Shown here: piece after piece, positions 25,729-34,213 of the stretch
Position numbering within the stretch: the first letter of the stretch is position 1
Layout of the letters: the number at the start of each line of letters is the position of its first letter
Assembly (NCBI RefSeq): GCF_004295645.1
Contig: NZ_CP034752.1
Coordinates: 1,116,001 to 1,180,000, forward strand
Reading direction: 5' to 3'
Origin: Limnobaculum zhutongyuii
GTDB taxonomy: Bacteria > Pseudomonadota > Gammaproteobacteria > Enterobacterales > Enterobacteriaceae
Length of the DNA: 64,000 bases
Notes under the pieces: generated by a model
Told to the model about the DNA's origin: nothing
What the model saw: the letters and a program-made list of their open reading frames with translations, nothing else
The model's database searches: none
Translations under genes and position numbers: made by a program

Positions 25729-25742
25729 GCGCGCGGCTTCAC

Positions 25743-26006
25743 ATTGCCCATAGTTTTGAACATACCCAATGGCTTGGATTAAATATTGTTGCAACTACAG
25801 AACAAGGCAATGAAAGCTATGTTGAGTTTGTTGCTAAATATCTTGATACTCAGACACAGCAACAGCATTCACTCCACGAGCGTTCTCATTTTATCAAACT
25901 GCATGGAAGCTGGTATTATACTTCAGGCATTAAGCCTCAGGTTGGTCGTAATGAGCTATGCCCCTGTGGTTCAATGAAAAAATATAAAAAATGTTGTGGG
26001 AAATAA
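25743..26006 (+). pseudogene. ychJ: 3' remnant of ychJ, cut by the prophage
   Basis: The frame ATT GCC CAT AGT ... runs 87 codons to the TAA at 26004-26006. It matches the C-terminal half of YchJ: FEHTQWLGLN, SYVEFVAKYL, HERSHFIKLHGSWYY, GRNELCPCGS and KKYKKCCGK, the last being the SEC-C zinc motif. The N-terminal half is missing and phage DNA lies directly upstream. No start codon or RBS is present. In E. coli ychJ lies beside purU, as here. The rest of the gene should be beyond the prophage left end. Confidence 0.88.
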
Positions 26007-26088
26007 CCGAATAAAATTATTCGTTATGCTGAATAACGATTTATCCCATAGTGATAAAATAGCAAATACATCAAAGGTTAAGTGCGCC

Positions 26089-26922
26089 ATGCAAAGAAAA
26101 ATACTCCGTACGATTTGTCCTGATGCTAAAGGTCTGATCGCAAAAATAACTAACATCTGTTACAAGCACCAACTGAATATTGTTCAAAATAATGAGTTTG
26201 TTGATCATCGTACCGGACGCTTTTTTATGCGTACCGAGCTGGAAGGATTCTTCAATGATGAAACGTTGCTGGCCGACCTTGATGATGCCTTACCAGAAGG
26301 CTCTGTCCGTGAATTAAATGAAGCGGGAAGACAAAAAATAGTTATTTTAGTCACCAAAGAAGCCCACTGTCTGGGCGATCTTTTGATGAAGAGTGTATAC
26401 GGTGGACTTGATGTAGAAATCGCTGCCGTTATCGGCAACCACGATACGTTGCGTACGCTGGTTGAGCGCTTTGATATCCCCTTTCATTTGCTCAGTCATG
26501 AAGGGCTAACTCGTGAAGACCATGATAAACAAGTGGTTGAAATGATTGACAGTATTAACCCAGATTATGTCGTTCTGGCTAAGTATATGCGCATCCTTAC
26601 GCCTGATTTTGTGCGCCATTATCCAAACCGGATAATTAATATTCATCACTCATTCTTACCTGCTTTTATTGGCGCTCGCCCTTATCATCAGGCTTACGAG
26701 CGTGGGGTGAAGATCATCGGCGCGACAGCTCATTTCGTAAACGATAATTTAGATGAAGGGCCCATTATCATGCAGGACGTTATTCATGTAGATCACACAT
26801 ACAGTGCTGAAGACATGATGCGTGCCGGGCGAGACGTTGAAAAAAATGTGCTGAGCCACGGATTATATCGGGTTCTGGGACAACGCGTATTTGTTTACGG
26901 AAACAGAACCGTCATTCTTTAA
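26089..26922 (+). CDS. purU: formyltetrahydrofolate deformylase
   Basis: 277 residues from the ATG at 26089 (MQRKILRTICPDAKGLIAKI), the point where similarity to PurU begins; the frame is open further upstream, but that stretch does not resemble the family. N-terminal ACT domain, then a formyltransferase-fold domain with IINIHHSFLPAFIGARPYHQAYERG (the conserved His and IHHS/LP motif) and GATAHFVNDNLDEGPII. It hydrolyses 10-formyl-THF to formate and THF, supplying formate for purine synthesis. It follows the ychJ remnant and precedes tRNA-Tyr. Confidence 0.95.
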   Translation: MQRKILRTICPDAKGLIAKITNICYKHQLNIVQNNEFVDHRTGRFFMRTELEGFFNDETLLADLDDALPEGSVRELNEAGRQKIVILVTKEAHCLGDLLMKSVYGGLDVEIAAVIGNHDTLRTLVERFDIPFHLLSHEGLTREDHDKQVVEMIDSINPDYVVLAKYMRILTPDFVRHYPNRIINIHHSFLPAFIGARPYHQAYERGVKIIGATAHFVNDNLDEGPIIMQDVIHVDHTYSAEDMMRAGRDVEKNVLSHGLYRVLGQRVFVYGNRTVIL

Positions 26923-26941
26923 GCACTTTCGCAATGATATA

Positions 26942-26968
26942 AATGGCGGTGGTAAAGCACCGCCATTT
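26942..26968 (+). terminator. intrinsic terminator of purU
   Basis: Ten-base-pair stem AATGGCGGTG / CACCGCCATT with a 6-base loop, followed by a short T stretch, 20 bases after the purU stop. Confidence 0.7.
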
Positions 26969-27039
26969 CCATTAAGTTCGAATAATCTGCATTTCATGCT
27001 GAAAAAAACAACAAACAATCATTATTTCCACATCAATAC

Positions 27040-27067
27040 TTTACACGGCTGAAGCTTCTGCTATGAT
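27040..27067 (+). promoter_or_regulatory. tyrT promoter
   Basis: TTTACA at 27040-27045, 16-base spacer, TATGAT at 27062-27067, followed by a GC-rich discriminator (GCGCGTCCC). This is the same layout as the stringently controlled E. coli tyrT promoter. Confidence 0.85.
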
Positions 27068-27111
27068 GCGCGTCCCTGTCGTTCATGACAGAGCCAATAT
27101 GTATATCCTAT

Positions 27112-27196
<85 letters not shown>

Positions 27197-27296
27197 TCTA
27201 CTCCCCTACTTTTTAACAATAATTTTCACCTCTACCTTGAAGCGCTGGTCTAAATAGGCTATACAACCCCCTTGTTTTAATTTATCAGGGTGTCTC

Positions 27297-27869
27297 ATGC
27301 GTAAGAATATATGTGTTTATTGTGGTGCCAGCACCGGAAATAATCCTGCCTATGCCGAAGCGGCGCAACAACTGGGAATAGCAATCGCTGAACAAGGTCG
27401 TCGTCTGATATATGGCGGCGGTAATAAAGGATTGATGGGTATTTTGGCCAACGCGGTATTAGATGCGGGTGGTCAAGTTACCGGAGTTATCCCTGAACGT
27501 TTAGTTGAAGCGGAAACAGCTCACCACGGCATTACCGAGCTGGAAGTCGTTCCTGACATGCATATTCGTAAAGCACGTATGAGTGAACTGGCAGACGGAT
27601 TTATCGCTCTTCCTGGCGGTATCGGTACGCTTGAAGAGCTGTTTGAGGTATGGACTTGGAGCCAGATAGGCTATCACACCAATCCGGTTGGCCTGCTTAA
27701 TATTCAAAATTTCTACTCGCCAATGAGCCAATTCTTACAACATGTGGCGGATGAAGGCTTTGTGCGCCAGAGCTACCTGAATACCCTGTTAATCAGTGAT
27801 TCGGCCCATGACCTGCTCAATCAGTTTGATCAATATCAGCCGCATAACCTTAACCGCTGGGCCAAATAG
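27297..27869 (+). CDS. LOG family protein (TIGR00730 Rossmann fold)
   Basis: 190 residues. MRKNICVYCGASTGNNPAY, YGGGNKGLMGILANA and the diagnostic ALPGGIGTLEELFEVWTW (PGGxGTxxE) define the LOG/lysine-decarboxylase-like family, whose members cleave the N-glycosidic bond of nucleoside 5'-monophosphates such as cytokinin ribotides. Bacterial physiological substrate uncertain. Starts at ATG 27297 after the tRNA; convergent to no gene. Confidence 0.88.
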   Translation: MRKNICVYCGASTGNNPAYAEAAQQLGIAIAEQGRRLIYGGGNKGLMGILANAVLDAGGQVTGVIPERLVEAETAHHGITELEVVPDMHIRKARMSELADGFIALPGGIGTLEELFEVWTWSQIGYHTNPVGLLNIQNFYSPMSQFLQHVADEGFVRQSYLNTLLISDSAHDLLNQFDQYQPHNLNRWAK

Positions 27870-27972
27870 TAGAAATTGTATTGGGTCATCTTATCCGGAT
27901 GGCCCGATAACAATTGTTCTCAATTTCTGTTACCATTAATCCCTATTTCTGACAGATAAAAGATGCTTAATC

Positions 27973-28779
27973 ATGAAGTTTATATCATTTAATATCAATG
28001 GGCTAAGAGCCAGACCTCATCAACTCGCAGCAATCATTGAGCAACATCAACCGGATGTCATCGGGTTGCAGGAAACAAAAGTTCACGATGATATGTTTCC
28101 TCTTGAGGAAGTCAGCCAGTATGGCTATCACGTCTTTTATCATGGTCAAAAAGGACATTATGGCGTAGCGCTGCTAACCAAAGCGCAGCCTGTCGAAGTC
28201 AGAAAGGGATTTCCCACTGATGATGAAGAGGCACAACGCCGTATTATCATGGCTGATATAGAAACACCAGCAGGCCTGCTAACCGTGATTAACGGCTATT
28301 TTCCTCAGGGCGAAAGCCGGGATCATGCGATTAAGTTCCCGGCTAAGCAAAAATTCTATGCCGATCTGCAATCCTATCTGGAGCAACACCTTAATCCAAC
28401 AAATCCTGTTGTGATCATGGGTGATATGAATATCAGCACTACCGATCTGGATATCGGTATCGGGGAAGAAAACCGCAAACGTTGGTTACGCACAGGAAAA
28501 TGTTCTTTCTTACCTGAAGAACGCGAATGGATGGAGAAACTTCTCAATTGGGGACTAGTTGATACCTTCCGTCAGGCTAATCAGGAAACTAACGATCGCT
28601 ATTCATGGTTTGACTATCGTTCCAGTGGTTTTGATGATAACCGAGGTTTACGTATCGATCTGATACTCGCCAGTCAGTCTCTGGCTCCACTCTGTGTTTC
28701 TACCGGTATTGATTATGATATCCGGTCCATGGAGAAACCATCCGATCATGCACCTATCTGGGCTGAATTTAAGCTCTGA
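27973..28779 (+). CDS. xthA: exodeoxyribonuclease III
   Basis: 268 residues, the full length of E. coli XthA. Motifs: KFISFNINGLRARPHQL (Asn7), DVIGLQETKV (Glu34), PVVIMGDMNIS (Asp/Asn pair), RIDLILAS and the C-terminal SDHAPIWAEF (His). AP endonuclease and 3'-5' exonuclease of base excision repair. A stem CCAGACCG / CGGTCTGG at 28790-28816 after the stop may terminate it. Confidence 0.97.
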   Translation: MKFISFNINGLRARPHQLAAIIEQHQPDVIGLQETKVHDDMFPLEEVSQYGYHVFYHGQKGHYGVALLTKAQPVEVRKGFPTDDEEAQRRIIMADIETPAGLLTVINGYFPQGESRDHAIKFPAKQKFYADLQSYLEQHLNPTNPVVIMGDMNISTTDLDIGIGEENRKRWLRTGKCSFLPEEREWMEKLLNWGLVDTFRQANQETNDRYSWFDYRSSGFDDNRGLRIDLILASQSLAPLCVSTGIDYDIRSMEKPSDHAPIWAEFKL

Positions 28780-28838
28780 TATTGTTTAACCAGACCGGTT
28801 GCTTTAATCGGTCTGGCTCTTCTCTCTGATTAATCAAT

Positions 28839-29228
28839 ATGAAAATAATTAATGTCGTCGCGGCCATTATGCAACAGCATCAGCGTATTCTGATTGCTCA
28901 ACGGGATAGACAAAGCGATCTCGCTGGCTATTGGGAATTTCCTGGTGGAAAAATAGAACAGAATGAAACGCCGGTACAGGCATTAGTCAGAGAGTTAGAA
29001 GAAGAGCTGAATATTAATCATATTCAGGTTACTGACTATATTGCTACCAGTACCATTCAACAGCCAGAACGCATTATTCAACTACAGGCTTGGAAAGTGG
29101 TTGCCTGGCAAGGCGAGATCCAATTACGTTGTCACACCAACTTTTGTTGGGTCACGCCAGATGAAGCGTTGAATTATCAGCTGGCCCCTGCAGATATCCC
29201 GCTACTTTTAGCTTATCAACAAACATAA
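28839..29228 (+). CDS. nudG: CTP pyrophosphohydrolase (Nudix)
   Basis: 129 residues with the Nudix box split over GGKIEQNETPVQALVRELEEEL (G-x5-E-x7-REUxEE), here GGKIEQNETPVQALVREL then EEEL. The N-terminus KIINVVAAIMQQHQRILIAQR and the C-terminal LAPADIPLLLAY fit NudG/MutT-like enzymes, which hydrolyse (d)CTP and oxidised nucleotides. E. coli nudG also lies near topB and xthA. It runs convergently into topB, 16 bases apart. Confidence 0.9.
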   Translation: MKIINVVAAIMQQHQRILIAQRDRQSDLAGYWEFPGGKIEQNETPVQALVRELEEELNINHIQVTDYIATSTIQQPERIIQLQAWKVVAWQGEIQLRCHTNFCWVTPDEALNYQLAPADIPLLLAYQQT

Positions 29229-29244
29229 GCTTTCGGGGTAACGG

Positions 29245-31176
29245 TTACTCCTCACTTTTCTTCTTACTGGATTTAGCCCGTTTTTTCTTCGGTTTAGTTT
29301 CTTCAACTTCCGTTGTCTGCTGTATATTTTTAAAGACTTGAGGCATCCGATTGCGCTTTGCCTGAGCAATCAAATCTTGCAGGGTCACTACCATTGGCTG
29401 CATAAAATCCTGATAACGACACTGCTTTTCACTAATTTGAGTTAGCGTAGATTCCCAATGAGCGGTCATATCAGGACGAGCCGCAATTTCAGGTAAGCAA
29501 TGAATCAGCGCCCTGCCCGCTTCTGTTGAGGTAATCGTCCGCCCTTTCTTTTGCAAAAAGCGACGTTTAAATAGCAGTTCAATAATACCGGCTCGGGTTG
29601 CTTCTGTACCTAATCCATCCGTTGCCCGTAATATTTTCTTTAAATCTTTATCTTGCACAAAACGGGCGATACCCGTCATCGCTGACAGCAAAGATGCATC
29701 AGTAAATGGGCGCGGTGGTTGAGTCTGCTTCGCCACCACTTCTCCCTGCTCACACAGTAATTCATCACCTTTGTTTACTACCGGTAATGGCGTTCCCTCA
29801 TTCTCTTCATCACGCTCTTTACTACCTAACAGCATGCGCCAACCGGCTTCAGCCAGAAAACGTGCTTTAGCAATAAATTTACCACCAGCAATATCCAGTT
29901 CAATCACGCATTTGCGGTAAATAGCATCCGGGCAAAACTGCATTAAATACTGAAGAGATACCAGCTGATAAATTTTCTGCTCGTCCGCCGATAAAGAAAC
30001 AGATGAACTACGCGCCGTAGGAATAATCGCGTGGTGAGCATCAACTTTTTTATCATCCCAACAGCGATTACGTTTTTCGCTATCAACCACCGGTAATGGA
30101 AAGATATCAGGCTGATGAGTCTCTATCGCAGCGATCACTGCATGGCGATCGGCAAAGTGTTCTTCCGGCAAATAGCGGCTATCGGAACGAGGATAGGTAA
30201 TTAGCTTGTGGGTTTCATATAACCGCTGACAGAGATCCAGTACTTGCTGAGCACTAAAGCCAAAACGTTTAGCTGCCTCAATCTGCAAGGCTGAAAGCGA
30301 GAAAGGCAACGGTGCTACATCATTTTCCCGTTTATCGTTATATTCAGTGACAAAAGCAGGCTGACCGGTGATACGTTTAACCACGTGCTCAGCTAAATTC
30401 CGGTTAATCAAGCGCCCTTCTTCATCCTGAAAAGACTCACAGGAATCGCTGGGTTGCCAGATAGCGGTAAAACGCTCTTCTGCCGGAGTAACGATATGTG
30501 CTTTTACTTCAAAAAAATCTTTCGGAATAAAATTCTCAATCTCTTCATCCCGTCGAACCACCAGACCTAACACCGGTGTTTGTACTCTGCCAACGGACAA
30601 TACGCCGTTATACCCGGCATTACGACCAAGCAACGTATAGGCTCTGGTCATATTGATACCATACAGCCAATCAGCCCGGGCGCGCGCTAACGCAGAAACA
30701 CAGAGTGGAATAAATTCGCGGTTATCCCTTAACTTATCTATAGCTCGGGTTACGGCCTGTGGGTTAAGGTCATTAATCAGGCAACGACGCACTTGCTGAC
30801 GCTTTTCAGCATCAAGCTCCAGGTAATCTAAAACTTCATCAACCAACAACTGTCCTTCGCGGTCAGGGTCTCCTGCGTGTACCACTTCATTAGCTTCCGC
30901 TAGTAGTCGCTTAATCACATTCAACTGTTTGGTTACCGAATCTCTCGGTTTTAGCTGCCATTTTTCAGGAATAATGGGTAAATCAGAAAGTGACCAACGC
31001 GCATAGCGAGCGTCATATTGATCGGGTTGAGCTTGTTCAAGCAAATGCCCAACGCACCAGGTAACCACCTGATCGTTACCACACACAATAAAGCCATCCT
31101 GACGTTTATGTGGTTTTGGCAGTACATCTGCAATAGCCCGTGCCAGACTCGGTTTTTCGGCAATAAATAAGCGCAT
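29245..31176 (-). CDS. topB: DNA topoisomerase III
   Basis: 643 residues, type IA topoisomerase. TOPRIM: MRLFIAEKPSLARAIADVLP and VHAGDPDREGQLLVDEVL (acidic triad DxD). Gate region with YNGVLSVGRVQTPVLGLV and the active-site Tyr in THKLITYPRSDSRYLPEEH. Lys/Arg-rich C-terminal tail, as in E. coli. It decatenates replication and recombination intermediates. Its start overlaps the mnmH stop by one base. Confidence 0.96.
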   Translation of the reverse strand: MRLFIAEKPSLARAIADVLPKPHKRQDGFIVCGNDQVVTWCVGHLLEQAQPDQYDARYARWSLSDLPIIPEKWQLKPRDSVTKQLNVIKRLLAEANEVVHAGDPDREGQLLVDEVLDYLELDAEKRQQVRRCLINDLNPQAVTRAIDKLRDNREFIPLCVSALARARADWLYGINMTRAYTLLGRNAGYNGVLSVGRVQTPVLGLVVRRDEEIENFIPKDFFEVKAHIVTPAEERFTAIWQPSDSCESFQDEEGRLINRNLAEHVVKRITGQPAFVTEYNDKRENDVAPLPFSLSALQIEAAKRFGFSAQQVLDLCQRLYETHKLITYPRSDSRYLPEEHFADRHAVIAAIETHQPDIFPLPVVDSEKRNRCWDDKKVDAHHAIIPTARSSSVSLSADEQKIYQLVSLQYLMQFCPDAIYRKCVIELDIAGGKFIAKARFLAEAGWRMLLGSKERDEENEGTPLPVVNKGDELLCEQGEVVAKQTQPPRPFTDASLLSAMTGIARFVQDKDLKKILRATDGLGTEATRAGIIELLFKRRFLQKKGRTITSTEAGRALIHCLPEIAARPDMTAHWESTLTQISEKQCRYQDFMQPMVVTLQDLIAQAKRNRMPQVFKNIQQTTEVEETKPKKKRAKSSKKKSEE

Positions 31177-32270
31177 CAGTGGTTATCATTCAACAGAAAA
31201 TCACGGACAGCGTTATAATCTCCCCGGAAAATAATACGATCGGATTTTTTACTTAATTGATAGCTATACATAGGGTCATAATACTCAATTAACAGCGGCA
31301 CCAGCCAGTTTTCATGTTTATCACTGCCCTGTCCCATCTGTTGATGATGTAGTGCACTATCCAGCTCATTCAGCAGCGTCTGATAACGTTCCATTCCCAA
31401 TCTTTTACGAATCGCAAACAGGCTATGATGAAGATAATGGCTAAAACGTACCCACCCATCATCTTCTCCATATTGCTGCTGAAACCCCGCGCTCATGGTA
31501 TCGATATACTCTTCTTTCAAACGCAACAAGCGTAGTTCAAAAGGATCTTCGATAACCACTAAACTTGCCGTTTGCATTGATTCATAGATTTCCAGCGGCA
31601 CATGGTTAGAACCAATAGTTTTACCCTCATCTTCAACTACCCAGCGACAAATGCCCTGATGTTGTTTTTTGAGTAAAGAGACGGCCACACGATTCTCAAA
31701 GTTTATCTGGGTACTTTGACTTTCCAGCGTTCTGCCAAAAGAAGAACCACGATGTCTGGCGGCTCCTTCTAAATCAATGCCAAAGGGTAACGCTTTCACT
31801 AATCGGGTTTTGCCACTACCGGTATTTCCGCCAATCACTTTTAGCGGCATGGTAGCAACCTGTTGATTCACCTTTATCAGAAAATTACGCATGGCTTTAT
31901 ATCCACCTTTCACCAGTGGATAATCAACACCAGACTCTTTTAGCCACCGCTGGGTAATATGGGAGCGTAAGCCACCACGCAGGCAATATATATATCCCTG
32001 AGGATTCTGCTGGCAAAAAGTACGCCATTGGGCAATTCGCTGTTCACGAACATCACCGCTGACCAATTGCTCACCCAACTCAATCGCTGCTTTTTGTCCG
32101 TGCTGTTTATAGCAAATGCCAACCGCATGGCGCTCTTCATTTGTCATCAGCGGCAAATTAGTCGCACCAGTAAATGCGCCCTGAGCAAACTCAACCGGAG
32201 CTCGTACATCAATTAATGGAATGTCATGAAGAAATATCTGCTGATAATCAGCACTGTTATTGGCCGACAT
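31176..32270 (-). CDS. mnmH: tRNA 2-selenouridine synthase
   Basis: 364 residues. An N-terminal rhodanese domain with the catalytic Cys in YIYCLRGGLRSH (residues about 93-104) and a P-loop domain starting GGNTGSGKTRLVKAL near residue 146. MnmH converts wobble 2-thiouridine of tRNAs for Lys, Glu and Gln to 2-selenouridine, first geranylating it, with selenophosphate as donor. It lies directly against selD, the selenophosphate source, with overlapping ends; in E. coli mnmH (ybbB) is elsewhere. Confidence 0.95.
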   Translation of the reverse strand: MSANNSADYQQIFLHDIPLIDVRAPVEFAQGAFTGATNLPLMTNEERHAVGICYKQHGQKAAIELGEQLVSGDVREQRIAQWRTFCQQNPQGYIYCLRGGLRSHITQRWLKESGVDYPLVKGGYKAMRNFLIKVNQQVATMPLKVIGGNTGSGKTRLVKALPFGIDLEGAARHRGSSFGRTLESQSTQINFENRVAVSLLKKQHQGICRWVVEDEGKTIGSNHVPLEIYESMQTASLVVIEDPFELRLLRLKEEYIDTMSAGFQQQYGEDDGWVRFSHYLHHSLFAIRKRLGMERYQTLLNELDSALHHQQMGQGSDKHENWLVPLLIEYYDPMYSYQLSKKSDRIIFRGDYNAVRDFLLNDNH

Positions 32271-33313
32271 TAACCAACCTCAATCAATGCACGGCCTTGC
32301 TTGGGAGCAAGCAACTCACCAATTGCCGTTAGTGTAATTTGGTATTGTTCAGCAATTTTCTGTACTTCAGCTTCCGCCTCTGTGGTAACGGCAATTAACA
32401 GTCCACCAGACGTTTGTGGATCACACAGCAAGTTACGCTGTAAGTCAGTCAATGAACCAATAAGATGTCCGTAACTGTCAAAGTTACGTTGTGTTCCTCC
32501 CGGAACACAACCTTCGGCAATATACTGTTCTACATCCGGTAGTTTTGGCACTGCATCAAACCAGATATTGGCCTGTAGTCCCGAACCCTGACATATTTCA
32601 CTTAAATGCCCCAGCAGACCAAAACCGGTCACGTCGGTCATCGCCGTTACGCCTTCAACTTTAGCAAACTCTGCACCGGGCTTATTCAGCTGACACATGG
32701 TTTCCGTTGCTATGCCCTGATGTTGTGGCTGCAACTTACTTTTCTTCTCTGCAGTAGTCAGCACGCCAATGCCTAATGGCTTAGTCAGAAACAGCTTACA
32801 ACCAGCAGTCGCGGCGCTGTTTTTCTTAATTTGTTCGGTGCTCACCATGCCGGTAACAGCCAGACCAAAAATCGGTTCCGGAGCATCGATTGAGTGGCCA
32901 CCCGCCAGCGCTATACCCGCCTGTTGGCAAACATAACGACCTCCGTCGATCACTTTCTGGGCAATTTCAGGGGCCAGTTTATTGATTGGCCAACCAAGAA
33001 TAGCAATCGCCATAATGGGTTTTCCCCCCATGGCATAAATATCACTGATAGCATTAGTTGCCGCAATTCGCCCAAAATCGAAAGGATCGTCAACAATAGG
33101 CATAAAGAAATCGGTAGTACTGATAATACCAATGCCGTTACCAATATCATAAACCGCTGCATCATCACGGGTTTCATTACCCACTAACAGATGAGGATCG
33201 ATAAACTTCTCTTGCTCAGAATGCAGGATCGTTTCCAGTACTTTTGGGGAGATTTTGCAGCCACAACCGGCTCCATGACTGTACTGAGTTAAACGAACAT
33301 TTTGCTCTGTCAT
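32270..33313 (-). CDS. selD: selenide, water dikinase (selenophosphate synthase)
   Basis: 347 residues. The catalytic loop is YSHGAGCGCKISPKVLETIL, with cysteine, not selenocysteine, at the active position. AIR-synthase-like ATP-binding parts: DDAAVYDIGNGIGIISTTDF, AGGHSIDAPEPIFGLAVTG and MTDVTGFGLLGHL. Makes selenophosphate for selenouridine and for selenocysteine. First gene of the leftward selD-mnmH-topB unit. Confidence 0.97.
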   Translation of the reverse strand: MTEQNVRLTQYSHGAGCGCKISPKVLETILHSEQEKFIDPHLLVGNETRDDAAVYDIGNGIGIISTTDFFMPIVDDPFDFGRIAATNAISDIYAMGGKPIMAIAILGWPINKLAPEIAQKVIDGGRYVCQQAGIALAGGHSIDAPEPIFGLAVTGMVSTEQIKKNSAATAGCKLFLTKPLGIGVLTTAEKKSKLQPQHQGIATETMCQLNKPGAEFAKVEGVTAMTDVTGFGLLGHLSEICQGSGLQANIWFDAVPKLPDVEQYIAEGCVPGGTQRNFDSYGHLIGSLTDLQRNLLCDPQTSGGLLIAVTTEAEAEVQKIAEQYQITLTAIGELLAPKQGRALIEVG

Positions 33314-33465
33314 ATATCAAATCCTCTTTTCGGCCTGAAGTGGCAAACGGAGATCAAGCGTATATAGTACCGCGACTCGCCACTATTGATAAGTCATACC
33401 ATGCCGATCGTGGATATATTGCTCAGATTTCAGCATACGGAAAGGGATAAATGCGATGGAATTTC

Positions 33466-33492
33466 TCGGGTACGCTATTTATACGTACCCGA
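33466..33492 (-). terminator. hairpin downstream of ydjA
   Basis: Nine-base-pair stem TCGGGTACG / CGTACCCGA with a 9-base loop, just after the ydjA stop on the minus strand. There is no good T-run on either side, so terminator function is uncertain. Confidence 0.4.
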
Positions 33493-33498
33493 AAACGG

Positions 33499-34053
33499 TC
33501 AACTCGGGAAGTAAGAAACAAAAGGTGAGGTGTCTGGTGCTTTCACTTTAGCCGGTTGCATTAGTGGTGTACCCAAATAAAGGAAACCAACAATCATATC
33601 CTGTTCACGACAGCCAAAGGCCTCTCTGACGATCGGATGTTCAGTCCAGAAACCACTACGCCAAATACCACCAAAACCCTGAGCCACCGCGGCCATTTGC
33701 ATTGCCTGAACGGCACAGCTTGCTGAAGCTATTTGCTCCCAACGAGGTACTTTATGATGCTCGGTGCAATGGGCCACTACCGTAATGATCATTGGGGCCC
33801 GGAACGGTCCCTTCTGCGATTTTTCCTGTACTGACTCATCCTGACCAGCATCTACCGCTGCCGCCAGTAAAACATCTGCAAACCGGCTACGGGCTTCACC
33901 TTCAATAATGATAAAACGCCAAGGCTCCAGGGTTCCATGATCGGGTGCTCTCATACCTGCCCGAATAATGTTCTGCAACGCTTCCCCTTGAGGTGCAGGT
34001 TCAGATAAGCGTGAAGCGGAACGGCGGTTAAGTAACAGTTCTAATGAATCCAT
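33499..34053 (-). CDS. ydjA: putative nitroreductase
   Basis: 184 residues, the small FMN nitroreductase family: LELLLNRRSASRLSEPAPQG at the start (FMN-binding Arg/Ser), MRAPDHGTLEPWRFIIIEG and VAQGFGGIWRSGFWTEHP. It likely uses NAD(P)H; E. coli YdjA is of the same length and lies in the same selD-ydjA-sppA order. Physiological substrate unknown. Confidence 0.92.
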   Translation of the reverse strand: MDSLELLLNRRSASRLSEPAPQGEALQNIIRAGMRAPDHGTLEPWRFIIIEGEARSRFADVLLAAAVDAGQDESVQEKSQKGPFRAPMIITVVAHCTEHHKVPRWEQIASASCAVQAMQMAAVAQGFGGIWRSGFWTEHPIVREAFGCREQDMIVGFLYLGTPLMQPAKVKAPDTSPFVSYFPS

Positions 34054-34213
34054 AAAATTCTCCAGACAAACAGGTAATTGCCTATTGTAAGGTTAATTAT
34101 TTGTTACGAACACAAAAATAACGTAACCAATTGGTTATTTAACACTGACTTTTCTATCATCAGGCTTTAGGATATCCAACAATGTTTTTTACCGCTCAAT
34201 GAATGGAGTATAC

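Larger units (their letters stand above)
1..25742. mobile_element. BcepMu-like transposable prophage, left end outside window
   Basis: The gene order is that of a Mu-type transposable phage with Mu-like head genes (small and large terminase, DUF935 portal, gpF, gpG, protease I) and a P2-like tail (sheath, tube, gpU, gpX, gpD, V, W, J, I, fibre). This mix is known from phage BcepMu. Transposase genes are not visible; they are expected to the left, on the leftward strand with the gp16-like gene. The right boundary is placed between the tail-fibre assembly gene (ends 25656) and the ychJ remnant (from about 25743); a CA dinucleotide expected at a Mu-type end occurs at 25740-25743. The exact junction is inferred. 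Several structural genes are damaged, so the element is probably not able to make virions. Confidence 0.9.

Noticed and set aside
26004..26060. Terminator of ychJ at TCGTTAT...ATAACGA
   Set aside because: The 7-bp stem is AT-rich and not followed by a T-run of note; too weak to list.
32270..33313. Selenocysteine in SelD
   Set aside because: The active-site codon reads Cys and no in-frame TGA is present in the gene.
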